Assembly: GCF_905171765.1 (NCBI RefSeq)
Contig: NC_053393.1
Coordinates: 64,511,371-64,575,370, forward strand
Direction of reading: 5' to 3'
Source: Bufo bufo
Taxonomy: Eukaryota > Chordata > Amphibia > Anura > Bufonidae
DNA: 64,000 nucleotides
Below, piece after piece: positions 21,740 through 32,869 of this stretch. Made by a program: the position numbers and the translations under genes. Position 1 is the stretch's first letter. Each line of letters starts with the position of its first letter. A model generated the notes under the pieces. That model made no database searches. It worked only from the letters and a program-made list of their open reading frames with translations, and was not told the origin of the DNA.

Positions 21740-22195
21740 TGCTACTTTCACATTAGCGTTTTTTGCGGATCCATCATGGATCTGCAAAAACGCTTCCATT
21801 ACAATAATAAGACCGCATGCATCCGTCATGAACGAATCCGGTTGTTTTATGTCTTCTATATCCATGACGGATCCATCTTGAACACCATTTAAAGTCAATG
21901 GGGGATGGATCCGTTTTCTATTGTGCCAGATTGTGTCAGAGAAAACGGATCCGTCCCCATTGAGTTACATTGTTGGCTCCGCTTCGTCAGGCAGACAGCA
22001 AAATGCTGCAGGCAGCGTTTTGGTGTCCGCCTCCAGAGCAGAATGGAGACTGATCGGAGGCAAACTGATGCATTATGAGCGGATCCTTTTCCATTCTGAA
22101 TGCATTAGGGCAAAACTGATCTGTTTTGAACCGCTTGTGAGAGCCCTGAACGGATCTCACAAACGGAAAGCCAAAACACCAGTGTGAAAGTAGCC
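21740..22195. mobile_element. Foldback MITE (GGCTACTTTCACAC ends), copy 2
   Basis: 456 bp, inserted in the satellite, with TAA on both sides (21737-21739 and 22196-22198). The left end reads TGCTACTTTCACATTAGCG and the right end complements to GGCTACTTTCACACTGGTG. The interior repeats CGGATCCG-like motifs and CCATTGA...TCAATGG. Same family as 13808-14305. Confidence 0.8.
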
Positions 22196-22325
22196 TAAGA
22201 CAGTATTATAGTAGTTATATTTTTGTACATAGGAGGTAGTATTATAGTAGTTATATTCTTGTACATAGGAGGTAGTATTATAGTAGTTATATTCTTGTAC
22301 ATAGGAGGTAGTATTATAGTAGTTA
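22196..22325. repeat. 35/36-bp minisatellite segment
   Basis: About three and a half regular units; the array is broken after TAGTTA at 22320-22325. Confidence 0.88.
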
Positions 22326-22741
22326 GTTTTGTCAGTTTGTTTGTATATGTGTACCTGGAGGTGTGGAAACTCCAGATTGAGTATTATTTAGGTGTACCTG
22401 TGTAGCCTGCATCACATGACTCAGTGATAGGTGGGACTCACAGCCTCCTCCCATTTTACGTGTGACTTCACGCTGGAGGTAACTGGGAGTCGATTGCTGT
22501 GTGTCGGACCATATGCTCCTGTAATAGCCCATACGCCCCCTGTAATTGCCCGTACGGCACAGGTAGGTTAGCGTTAGGTCCCGTGCCACTATGAGAGACC
22601 TTGACGAGGTGCGTGAGCTCCGGTATGTTCTTGATATAGGAATGTATTGGCGAAAGTCTAATTTTTAATATCAGAGTGAGGGTTTAGCCATATATTGTCA
22701 ATTGCATTTACCATTGTAGTGCACCAAATTTTTGCAGTGTT
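22326..22741. mobile_element. 416-bp insertion in the satellite, family uncertain
   Basis: TAGTTA occurs on both sides (22320-22325 and 22742-22747), which would be a 6-bp duplication. The segment GGTCCCGTGCCACTATGAGA with GACCTTGACGAGGTGCGTGA resembles GAGGCGACCTTGACGTGGTGAGTGG at about 9291-9315 and its inverted partner near 8690. So it shares a module with the composite at 7859-9572. It has no coding potential. Confidence 0.5.
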
Positions 22742-22825
22742 TAGTTATATTCTTGCACATAGGAGGCAGTATTATAGTAGTTATATTCTTGTACTTAGGA
22801 GCAGTATTATAGTACCATATTTATA
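22742..22825. repeat. 35/36-bp minisatellite segment
   Basis: Two units, then a short degenerate join to the LTR. Confidence 0.8.
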
Positions 22826-23702
22826 TGTAGTGTCCCACTAGGTAAATGTGGGCACTACACAAGGGTCAATTGGGCCACGTTGTTCTCCACCTCCTGTGGG
22901 ACAGTGGTAGTGTATTTCACAGTACATTTTAATGCATTTTAATATGTATTTATGTGTATTTTCCTGTGATATGTGTAGCAGGCCTATTGGAGTGTAGTTC
23001 AGCATCCTAGGCACTAGAGGGAGCTAGGGAACCCCTAATATAAATAGTCAGGCCCAGACAGGGAGGGGTCAGTCTGTTTAGTCAGGAGTCTGTGTAGAGA
23101 CAGAAGGGAGTATGCACCTTAGCCAGAGAGAAGCTGAGGGCCACATTCTGACATGCAGCTAGACAGCCCAGGCTTCTAGTTGACACCAGGAGGCCAGGGA
23201 GAGTGGACCAGCCTGCCTGAGGATATTGAGCCAGAGTTAGCTCAGAAGATTATCACCAGGTGAAGAGTTGCCTCCTGAGAAACCAAGTTCCCTTAAGCAG
23301 AGCAGAGACAGTATTCCAGCTAGACAAGTAAGCTAAAGGGCAGAAGGATTCCCACAAAGCAAGGATATATACCTTAGGAAGTTTGATACCAAGGATAAAG
23401 CCAGCATTAGGGCATACGGGCCTTGGGATAGAAACAGCCAGGAGTTCTGAGGAATAGTGCACAGGATTTCTGAGGAAGAGTGCAGCCTGGTCTGTGAGTG
23501 TTGTTTTTACACTCTGAGTATATTGCAAAGAACATTGTACCTGCCATTGATGTGAAAGCCTGCTTTATACTGCTGCATTACCTGGAACTTTACAACAGAC
23601 TGTATAAAGTTAACTGTTTCCAGTAAAGAAAGTTTGGTTCACCACAACAACGTGTTCCTCACTTATTACTCCTACCACTATCATCGGTGTGCCACCGTTA
23701 CA
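22826..23702 (+). mobile_element. LTR of an LTR retrotransposon
   Basis: The 877-bp segment starts TGTAGTGTCCCAC and ends ACCGTTACA, with TGT...ACA inverted ends. A TATA-like TAATATAAATAG sits at 23036-23047, in the right place for an LTR promoter. A few bases after the 3' end, TGGCGTCACGAAC (23708-23720) is placed like a tRNA primer-binding site, so this would be a 5' LTR. The superfamily (Ty3/gypsy is likely in frogs) cannot be proved because no coding region remains. Confidence 0.65.
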
Positions 23703-23955
23703 GGCACTGGCGTCACGAACCTTAAAGGGACCTTGCCCTAGGCACATTAAACATCTGCAACATCCAGGGCACCTCACCCACCATCAGGCCTGGTCCCTAT
23801 ATACAGAGAGTGCCTCAGAGGACTCCTGTGCCAGCCTCTCCATTACTGCTGTACACCTGCCCAGGGTCTTCCTACAAACTGTGAGTAACCCATAGCAACC
23901 CTCGTTTGCCTAAGTAACCGTGACCTCACATCGCAATACCCTTTAGGGCTGCGTA
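23703..23955 (+). other. Leader remnant downstream of the LTR
   Basis: About 250 bp of non-coding sequence after the putative primer-binding site, ending where the satellite resumes. It is presumably the 5' leader of a truncated LTR retrotransposon. No gag or pol. Confidence 0.45.
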
Positions 23956-24130
23956 CTGCATATATTCTTGTGTATAGAAGGCAGTAATATAGTAGTAGCA
24001 CATCTTGGGCAGTATTAATGTAGTTATATTCTTGTACATAAGGAGTAAGTATTATAGTAGTTATATTCTTGCACATTGGTGACAGTATTATAGTAGTCAT
24101 ATTTTTGCTCATAGAGGGTAAAATTATACT
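23956..24130. repeat. 35/36-bp minisatellite, last segment
   Basis: Four or five divergent units (TATATTCTTGTGTATAGAAG, GTAGTTATATTCTTGTACAT). This is the right-hand end of array B. Confidence 0.85.
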
Positions 24131-24970
24131 ACTTCCTTTGGGCAAGCATAGAATGAATTCAGAGCTTATGGGAATGAATATGGATCTGTAATAGCAGGGC
24201 ATCGGATTGGAAATGCTGATGTTATATAATATAAAGAATGATATCTCCATATATTTAGGACATTGTATAAGATTACGTCCAGGTAGCAAAACTAATTTCT
24301 GTTTACAAACTAAACATCAAGCAGAGAAATAAACAGATGCTATGTTTCCTTCGTGTGATTTTGTGATAACTCTTTGAAGAGACGAGCACCGCGGGAATTG
24401 TTATCCGTTCTACACAAATTCTGTCAATAGCGGATCCAAGTGTCTGTTCATTTTTGCAGCTTGGATTTTTTTTTTCTTCTTCTCTTTTATCATGGATCAA
24501 CAAATTGTTGACCTTTTAAAAATAACAAAGTCAGACATCAAACTGATGGGAGATGTGCCCTAGAACAGTCCAGGCTGTTTCCGCTTTCCACAAAAACTGT
24601 GCAAAACAATTAAATCAGACCGGTGCAGGAGTTATAGGTTTATGTGTTATCTGTTTACAGATTTAATGGGGCTTTTTTAGGTGTCAAACTTTGATGGTCT
24701 ATTCTTTGGATGGGGCATCAAGTTTTCATCTGTCCAACTCCAAGGTTTCCCCTTGATCAGTAAAATAAAAGGGACTGTTCATTGTTTGAATAGCACATGG
24801 ACTCGTCTGTATGTGTCTAGTCCTGCAGCTTAGCCCTGTCTACTGTACCAGGCACAGTACCACACCCGGAGAGCAGTCAATTTTCTGGTGAAGGTAACTG
24901 CTGGTCAACATGTTTTCATATTGCTTCCAATAACTTTAATGATGACTGCATGATTATCTATGTTCCTAAG
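24131..24970. other. No gene seen
   Basis: Unique-looking AT-rich DNA without a credible frame, TIR or tandem repeat. Confidence 0.45.
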
Positions 24971-25200
24971 CCAGGGATTCTCAACCTGCGGTACGCGTAC
25001 CCCAAGGCAGGGACGGATTGGGAACTAAAATTGGCCTTGGAAAAAAAACTAAAAGTGGCCCCATATTGTAGGTTGGTCCAAACTGACCGAAGTAGGTGGG
25101 GCCAGTAGTACCATAGAATTACTGAACAAAATACCACCACAGCAGCATCAAATACCACAGTATAGAACAAAATACTGCTGCCTACACCACCCTAAAAAAC
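24971..25200. repeat. Two single hAT-like termini side by side
   Basis: CAGGGATTCTCAACCTGCGG at 24971 is a hAT-type terminus. About 37 bp on, CAGGGACGGATTGGGAAC begins a second, different hAT-like end, followed by about 180 bp of its subterminal region. Neither has its partner end in view, so both are fragments. Confidence 0.5.
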
Positions 25201-25346
25201 TGTATCATCATCCCGAGGATGGCAATAAAGTTGAAATCAGGAGGGCACCTAAAGCCACTGGCTAGGTGCATAAGTGCGGCAAGATGATGATGGAAGTTCC
25301 TGTTCAAAGTGTCTTCTCTCTACAGGTTAGCTGAAAGGGGTTCTTA

Positions 25347-25874
25347 GGCCCCTTTCACACGGGTGAGATTTAACTCACCTTAATCCACTTGTTCGCGCAG
25401 CCCGGTTTCTCTTCTGTCTTCTTCTTCTTTGCTGTCCAGGAGGAAAAGGACCTGTGGTGACCCCACAGCGCTCATCACATGGTCCGTCACATGGTGATGG
25501 ATCATGTGACGGACCATGTGATGAGCGCAGTGACGTCACCACAGGTCCTTTTCCTCAAAAAAGAAGACAGAAGAGAAGCCGGGCTGTGCGAACAAGTTGA
25601 TTAAGGTGAGTTAAATTATTTATTTTTTAACCCCTTCAGCCCTATTTTACTAAGCATTCTGTATTAAGAATGCTATTATTTTCCCTTATAACCATGTTAT
25701 AAGGGAAAATAATAAAATCTACACAACACCTAACCCAAATCAGAACTTCTGTGAAGAAGTCCGGATTCGGGTCTGGGTACCGAACATGCCAATTTTTCTC
25801 ACGCGCGTGCAAAACGCATTAAAATGTTTTGCACTCGCACGGAAAAATCACGCATTTTTCTGTGACGCACCCGC
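25347..25874. repeat. MITE with one clear end and a central palindrome
   Basis: GGCCCCTTTCACACGGGTGA follows TTA at 25344-25346, as in the TWA-type MITEs here, but the right end is not clear. Within it, AACTCACCTTAATCCACTTG (25372) is answered by its complement ending near 25615. Inside that are complementary AGGACCTGTGGTGAC / GTCACCACAGGTCCT copies, so 25372-25615 folds into a long hairpin. The same hairpin core occurs at 52073-52270 and 52797-52995. The segment ends at an LTR insertion. Confidence 0.6.
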
Positions 25875-26473
25875 TGTCACACCGGTGACAGGTTTTAGAA
25901 GGTCTGAAAGATTATCTGCATATTAGTGATCTGACAGCCTCTTTTGGTTTTGGTTTCACTTTGCCTGTGTGTTGCTTGTATGTCCACACCTCCTGTTCAG
26001 GTGTGGATCATGTGACCTTTACCTACCCCTATTTATTCTGACTCTACCCATCACTCCTTGCTCTGGATAGCTTCATTTGGTTTTTGGAAGAGCTGGAGTG
26101 TGGTTCTAGTTGAAGTCCTGTTCATCTATCATCCATCAGCCTCAGAAGTTAAGTGTTCCGTTTGTTGTATTTTGTATCCCCCCCACCTTTGTTGTTTACT
26201 AGGCCTCAGTGAGACTCTGGTTCCTTCACCAGGGAAGGAGCAGGTAGTCTGAGCCCTGTCATTAACATTAGGGCATCCGAGGGCCACCAGGGTTTTCTAG
26301 GTTCCTGTGTATGGGCATCTCTACCATCAAGAGGTGCCCATACGGATAGGAGTTAGGGCCAGGAGAAGGGTTTTATAGGTGGTGACCCTTTTCCTTCCCT
26401 AGCGGTGAGGCCTAGTGTCTTTTCCCTTCCTTCTTGTTGTCTTTTGGTGTTCTCCCCTACTACATCCGTGACA
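25875..26473 (+). mobile_element. Solo LTR
   Basis: A 599-bp unit beginning TGTCAC and ending GTGACA (perfect 6-bp inverted ends). It is flanked by CCCGC and CCAGC, a near match of 5 bp. A TATA-like CTATTTATTCTG lies at about 26028. No coding sequence adjoins either side, consistent with a solo LTR left by recombination. Orientation is inferred from the TATA-like motif. Confidence 0.6.
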
Positions 26474-27734
26474 CCAGCATCTTATCCGGCCCAAATCCAT
26501 GACGCCCTTGCGAAAGAAGCCTTAAGATATAGGACTGGAGAACTCCTTTAAGATGCTTGCCATCTTGATGCTCTTGACTGCCCACGAATTTTAGTTGTTG
26601 AGCAAAGTGTCCCATTTGTATATAGCATGGGCTGCATTTCACCCCCCCCCCCCCACCCCAATCATGCATTGGGGAGTAGTACGATGAGTTCTACTTTAAA
26701 CACTATCAGCTCTACAATGTAGTCTCTAAACCAAAAGGAAATGTTTTCTATTTCTCATTTCCTCAGAAAGAGTTTCTTAGAAATCAACAAGCATTATGTA
26801 AAGAAGTATGAAGAGATAAAAATATGTATTTCAATAGCGCAGAGGGAGGCCACGGCTCCTACTAATACAGTAATTCAATGCATTTGTATAGGTAAGTATG
26901 TAACAAAGCACAACAGCACTTATTAGCTTTTGTTCTCGGCTCTTCTCTATCTGCTCATGGTTCTGGTCTTCGTCACACAAAAGCACAATGGAGGTCTTCA
27001 CAGAAGGGCTCTTTGAGGAGCCATGGAAGGCCATATTACAAGTCTTGCACATCTTGCACCTGCTTGCCTACCCAGCTCTCCAGCAGATTGACTGTAAAAT
27101 TGTTAGACCTGAGCCAGGATATTATCATCAAGTAGTCGAAGAAAGAATTTATGAATGGCCTATACTGTATGCCCAAGGATTCCAGGAGCTGTAAATACAT
27201 CTCAGAATGTGAATCTCATTTTCCCATACGGCCTAAAACAGCTGGTTTGTCTCGTACTGGAATCTATGCCGAGGTTCGTCTTCAGTTTCTAAAATTAATT
27301 TCTGAATAAGAAATAAGACTTAACCCTCTTCCTGACTCAGCAATTTTTTTTATTTCATTTTATTTACTCCCTGCCTTCCCGGACCCATAGCTTTTTTATT
27401 TTTCTGTTCATATAGCCATATGAGGGCTTGTTTTTTGTGGATCCCCACCAATCAGATCTTGATGAGAATAAGCCATCAATATTCTACTACCAGAAAACCC
27501 CTTTAAAGATAAGCTATCAATTTTGTAAAACAGGAGAATCCTTTTAACTCTGTAATTGCCCAATGAGTTCCCAAAATGCATTGCTTAAATATTTCAGAAT
27601 TTTATATTTTGTTAATAAAACATCATGAATTTAAAAAAGAAGCCAAAATTAAGTAAAGCTAATTATTTCTGAAAAAAAAAACACACTTTCTAATATACTT
27701 TGGGTTTCAATTCTCAGGCGTTTGCGTTATATAA
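26474..27734. other. No gene seen; C tract and a repeat fragment
   Basis: A C tract lies at 26641-26654. A fragment of the GATGACCTATCC-type MITE (CCCCACCAATCAGATCTTGA ... CCCCTTTAAAG) lies at about 27443-27506. The rest has no recognised gene. Confidence 0.5.
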
Positions 27735-27947
27735 GGCCTGTTTCACACTGGCGTTAAGCTTTTCAGGCAGGCTGTTCCGGCAGGGGAACAGCCTGCCGGA
27801 ACCGTAGTACCGTTTACACATGTGTACTGCCGGAACTCCGTCCCGGCCCCATTCACTATAAGGGGGACCGACCGGAGATCCGTCCGCAGCACGAATATGC
27901 CGAAACCCTGCCTGCCGGAAAAGCTTAATGCCAGTGTGAAACTGGCC
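27735..27947. mobile_element. Foldback MITE (GGCCTGTTTCACACTGGC ends)
   Basis: 213 bp, with TAA at 27732-27734 and 27948-27950. The ends GGCCTGTTTCACACTGGCG and (complement) GGCCAGTTTCACACTGGCA are inverted, and the interior is palindromic around CAGGCTGTTCCGGCAGG. A relative lies at 59249-59412. Confidence 0.8.
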
Positions 27948-28538
27948 TAAGTCCACATGGAGTCATAGCAATGGCCATGGTGGCTGTTTTATTGCTGTCT
28001 AAAATACTCTGCTCTGCTGTGAATCTACTCTTACCAATTCCAGATAAACATTGATGATGAAATATGCAAGCTGGGGGAAGATTAAATACTCACAGGTCTC
28101 CTGTATATTCAAAGATCTTAAAACTTATGTCTAAAATGTAATAAAGCATTATACAGGAAGAAAACAAGTCTGTGCCTGACAGATATATATCCAAAGTGGG
28201 CCCTGACGGACATTCATCTCAGCATATCTGACAACGATATTAGAGCAGGGAGGCTTGATAAATGTGCCACGTAGACGGAGGAAATCATTCCACCTCTGAT
28301 ACGTTTAGAGCGAGATGTTTACTACAAAGGCTTTTTTCATGCCGCCCCTACGAGGATAGGAAACTATTAACTATGGTTCGGGATTGTTATGTAACATTTC
28401 AGATATTCTGTCAGTTGAAAGTCTACGTGAAAAATATTCAATTTGGTCGCATTGATTAACTCTCTTTCCCATGGCAAGACATTAAAGCATTTCAAGAACA
28501 AAAGTGATCTTCAAACATCCAGTTGGGCCGGCGAGAAC
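27948..28538. other. No gene seen; target region of the foldback insertion
   Basis: Unique, non-repetitive DNA that continues after 29491. It has no clear reading frame. Confidence 0.45.
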
Positions 28539-28552
28539 CTTTTAGGATTTTG

Positions 28553-29477
28553 GAATATCCAGCGTTGAAACAAAAACCCCTTAAAAATACAAATACTTTA
28601 TTGGTATGCGTTAAAAGGATCCCATAAGGGTCCACTAGATAATTACTAGTAGATGTACACACAAAAAAAAAAAAATTGACCAATAGCCACATCCAGAAAA
28701 GAAAATATACCTGGGGTATGGGAAGTTATATCCCTAAATCTACCCCTATCCTATAAACCTCAGCCCAGGGAGGGCTCCTGATGGTGGAGGCCCCCTGTAC
28801 GCGTACCTATACTGCTACCCCTAACTGTACCCTAAAGGGGTGTCGCAGAGATGGCAGACAGTTCAAACCAGGTATGAGATATGGATATTGAAATACCAGC
28901 TATAAAGGTGGACTGGATGGGAAAAGAAACAAAAAAGAGACACAGAACATAGTACAGACAGACACAAAAATACACTTAGTCAGGGATGACGATATAGTCA
29001 TACACCTCTGTCACCTCAGAGGTGACAGAGGTGTATGACTATATCGTCATCCCTGACTAAGTGTATTTTTGTATAGCTGGTATTTCAATATCCATATCTC
29101 ATACCTGGTTTGAACTGTCTGCCATCTCTGCGACACCCCTTTAGGGTACAGTTAGGGGTAGCAGTATAGGTACGCGGACAGGGGGCCTCCACCATCAGGA
29201 GCCCTCCCTGGGCTGAGGTTTATAGGATAGGGGTAGATTTAGGGATATAACTTCCCATACCCCAGGTATATTTTCTTTTCTGGATGTGGCTATTGGTCAA
29301 TTTTTTTTTTTTTGTGTGTACATCTACTAGTAATTATCTAGTGGACCCTTATGGGATCCTTTTAACGCATACCAATAAAGTATTTGTATTTTTAAGGGGT
29401 TTTTGTTTCAACGCTGGATATTCTGCTGTATACCTACCCCCATTACATCAATGTCTATTGATTTTGCTGGATTTAAA
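28553..29477. mobile_element. 925-bp inverted-duplicate insertion with 14-bp TSD
   Basis: CTTTTAGGATTTTG flanks the insert exactly (28539-28552 and 29478-29491). The insert is an inverted duplication whose arms meet at about 29018 in a perfect palindrome (CACCTCTGTCACCTCAGAGG and onward). The left arm keeps about 60 bp (around 28906-28970) that the right arm lacks. The right side has a 54-bp tail after the arm. A 14-bp TSD implies an endonuclease-primed retroposon, and head-to-head inverted copies are known for Penelope-like elements. Identical frames starting WLLVNFFFFVCTSTSNYLV on both strands are duplicates, not genes. Confidence 0.72.
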
Positions 29478-29491
29478 CTTTTAGGATTTTG

Positions 29492-30199
29492 TATTGAACA
29501 CAACGGCGTTTGCATTTAATGGGCAGAGTGAAGTCGTCACTCGAAATAAAGAGTGTTATAATTCAAGTGAATTTAGATTTCTTGTGTCTTTATTACTAGC
29601 AGTAAAACCTGGATGGTGCCCCCCACCCCCCTTTCTCCGCAATAATTGCTAGTGAAGGCTTTATTTAATCACTCATGGTTCTTTGAGGTCTAGGATTTCA
29701 CTTGCCCTTGGGTTGAGGGAAATGTTGTGTCTATTGTGTGTAATACTCTAAGATGGGGAATTTTGGCAGTTCGTTAGGCTGATTATGAAAATAGCCAACG
29801 TGGAGGTGTAGCAGCAGTCACTCCACGTGGGAACGCACAGGTACAAAAGTGTGACATTGCTCACATCAGTAGAGCTTAGGGTTGTGTATATTATGTCCTG
29901 TTTTCCCGCCATAATAGGGCAGATATGATCAGCAGATCACACGGTTAGCCAGTTGTCACTTTAGAGGTGCTAGTCGCCCGCCTCAAGTGGAGAAAGAAGT
30001 AGTAGATCCTTCCTAATGGTGCAGTCATCGGGGATCTGAGACACAATTCTGGAGCTTCAATGCTTTTATTAGTTGATACAATATAGAAATGGTTCCTTTT
30101 TTTAGGTCTAATCAACATAAAGTGTCCTGCCTGGGAAAGTGTCTAGGAAGGCTGGTGAAATGTATAGGCTGACTTTAAGGTCAAGTGGACGGAATGTGT
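29492..30199. other. No gene seen
   Basis: Unique-looking DNA continuing the target of the previous insertion. Nothing recognised. Confidence 0.4.
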
Positions 30200-30840
30200 A
30201 ATTCACTGTAACTGTATAGGTGTAGCGCTTATTTAGCGCTGTACACCTATTATTTATATACCAGTCAGATGAACACAGTCCTCTGATTAGTATAGACTCA
30301 AATGTCAGAGGTATAAATCACAAAGGGCAAATATCTGGTGCCTACTGTGTGTTGCGCCACTATATCAAAAGCGCCCAGTGAATTCAAACCTCTGAACAAA
30401 AACACAGTACCCAATGCCAGCCTTAGTAAAAGCAACAGTGTTGCAGCTGGATATACAATAGTCACCCAGAGGATGGCCATAAACTTTGCCATCCACTGAG
30501 GACAACAAGTAATAGTTGCCTCACTAAGGCCTGTGTGGTAGATAGCTGATATGACTCATAAACAGCCAAACATCCGCGAAGACTGGCAAAAGTGACTACC
30601 ATAGAAGGCTCGACGCGTTTCTGTGCACTCTATTGGCGCACTTCCTCAGGAGTATTTGCTTGATTTAGCACCAGAAACTAAAGCTTGCCTGAGCCGCACA
30701 TTCTCTAGTTTGAGAGTTGGCATATTAGTGCGCCAATAGAGTGGTATCCATTTGCGCACGGATTTCCAGATCCGGAGGGCAGTTCTGTATTCATCTAACG
30801 CAAGTGTGAAAGTATCCTCAGTCGCTGCCTTCCACAAAAT
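30200..30840 (-). mobile_element. Penelope-like terminal segment
   Basis: This non-coding segment ends in a block that carries a complete hammerhead ribozyme core (next entry). Penelope-like pseudo-LTRs characteristically contain such ribozymes with an ACGCGT stem III. Near-repeats such as TATTGGCGCACTTCCTC (30631) and TAGTGCGCCAATAGAGTGG (30725) show internal inverted duplication. The boundaries are uncertain. Confidence 0.5.
30606..30655 (-). ncRNA. Hammerhead ribozyme core (Penelope-like type)
   Basis: On the minus strand the order is CTC, then CTGAGGA (30649-30643, matching CUGANGA), then a stem-loop with GTGC pairing GCAC, then GAAA (30621-30618), then CGCGTC and GAG. All conserved core positions of a type I hammerhead are present. 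CTC/GAG gives three stem I pairs next to the core. Stem III is the short self-complementary ACGCGT seen in Penelope-like ribozymes. The cleavage site would be GTC at 30614-30612. One weakness is an A.A opposition at the base of stem II. Self-cleavage is inferred. Confidence 0.65.
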
Positions 30841-31842
30841 GTTTTGGGGGTCGTTATCTTGGAATTCCCTCTCAAACCCCCTTTCCTGGGGTCCAGGATG
30901 AAGTCAAGGAGGCTCCACACCCTGAGTCAACCTGGACCAAACTGGTAGTAGTCTTGCCTGCTGCTCCTCTTCTAACAGGGAGGATGCCACTCAACAATGC
31001 CTCTGACTTGCACTCCAGCACCTCTGCTGTAGACTGCTGCCCTGCTGCTGTTTGTTTGCCACCCAAGTTACCAAGGCTGCTAAAGTTGAGGTCTGTGATA
31101 AGAGTGCTGACATCATTACATTGTCCCAGCCACACTCCTCATGCTACTCGTGGCATATAGCAGCGATTCCGTTTCACCTGCTACGGTCACAACTGGCACT
31201 ATGTGCTCAGTATTTACAGTGTTGGTTGATATGTTCATATAATACTTTAAAGTTGTCAGTTGTAATTAACTATTTTCCTTGTGGGGGCGCTGTAGGAAAA
31301 TTGAACACCTACCGTCAGGTTTCCCCACACATTACAGCTGGGTTCGCAACAGAGGACATTCTATAATACATTTATTGTTGCTGGATGCTTCTAAAAGGAA
31401 GGGATTGCCAAAAGCAGATAACTCCTTCAAAGAAGGGGTTTTGATGGAGACTTCTAAGTGCCACTTGGTGGTGGAGTCCCTAAGACATGTGACCTCGGTG
31501 CCCTCTATATAAATACAAATGTGTCCTGCTTTACCTTTCCTTTTGGCTCAACATATCCTATGAGGATTGACATGTGTTACCACCTTTTTTGAAAAAAAAA
31601 AGACAAAAACATGATTTTGTGATATTGTGTCATGAGATGTCATATGTATCTATGTGCAGCCACCCAGTGGTTGTCATGTAAATTGCAGCCTGTCAAGGGT
31701 TTTTCTACACTAACATGTTGCAATATAGTGTTGAAATTATTTCATACAGAATTAGAGTCCTTAATCAAATTCAAGTTATGGTAAAGGTGAACATATCTGT
31801 AAATCCCTAGACTGGAGGTGAAAATTATGGATACCCTAATTT
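30841..31842. other. No gene seen
   Basis: Contains short overlapping frames on both strands without domains. It has a TATATAAATA motif near 31506, with no other sign of a promoter. Confidence 0.4.
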
Positions 31843-32164
31843 AAAGGGGTTGCACACCTTTGTGGGTGGGGGTTGGCAAACCCTCCCTTTTTGGGCAGAC
31901 CTGTGAAGGGTTATGTCTACTTACCTGCTTTCCAGCGCTGGCTTCCCACACCTGCTGCCCTTGCGTCACTTGACCATTTGACATGATGCAAGGGGAGCAG
32001 GTCACTGCTGCAGTCAGCAATTGGCTGCGGTGGTGTCAAAATGGAAGTTGACATCCCGGCAGCGGAGGCCGGGGAGAGAAGGAGCAGGGAAGCAGGTAAG
32101 TAGGCTTCCCTTCGCAGGTCTGCCCTAGAAGCGGGGGGACCCCCTAAAGTGCACAACCCTTTAA
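31843..32164. mobile_element. MITE with TTTAAAGGGGTTGCAC ends
   Basis: TTTAAAGGGGTTGCACACC at the left is answered by GTGCACAACCCTTTAAAG at the right. The interior holds inverted ACTTACCTGCTTTCCAGCG / GGGAAGCAGGTAAGT blocks. About 320 bp. The TSD is not certain because the ends themselves begin with TTTAAA. Confidence 0.65.
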
Positions 32165-32869
32165 AGACTCCTGCCCCTTCCTTATGATAACCATTTGAGA
32201 AGGTGAAAAATAGTAGGCAGTATAGGAAACTAAAAGTGGCAGTATATGTATATAAAAGTCTTACAGTGAGGCAGCATTTCATATCCGGATTTGTCGTTCA
32301 GTCGGAGCTGTGTTACTTTGCTAATAAGAGACCACGAACCTGTTAATCATCAATGTCATTAGGCTGGAGAAGTGCACATGTAGCACTTTACGGAGATTTT
32401 CCCCTCTAGAGACTTTGCTCGCTGACCTCCAGACCAACTGGAACATGCTCTGGATGTACTTAGCAACATCAGACTGGTTTATCTGTTTATCTACCATATG
32501 GTATCATTAAGAGCTATAACCCCCACCGTAATCTCAAAGGCCGCTTTGTTATTACTGTTCTGAAGTTTTGCGCTAATAGGTCGATCCAAACAGGTGGAAT
32601 ATGAAATAGGATTCTGTCCTTAAAAACATTTTCTATATGTTCTAAAATATGTTCTAAAATATGCCATTTAATCAAGGAAATGTGGGCACAGAGATATAGG
32701 CATGAAGTTCAGTGGGGGTCTAGTGCATCATGATCAAGCAGCTGATTGAGCGGTGCTGGGAGTCAGAGGATAAGATATTGATGACCTATCTCGAGGATAG
32801 TAGTCCTGGAAAAGTCCTTTAAAAATATTATAGTTAGCAAGCCCAAGTAATAAAATCTACACACATTGG
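32165..32869. other. No gene seen; one MITE fragment
   Basis: A fragment of the GATGACCTATC-type repeat lies near 32735-32825. The rest is not recognised. Confidence 0.4.

Noticed and set aside
28492..29484. Duplicate small proteins WLLVNFFFFVCTS
   Set aside because: They are mirror copies in a foldback insertion, with a homopolymer-encoded F run.
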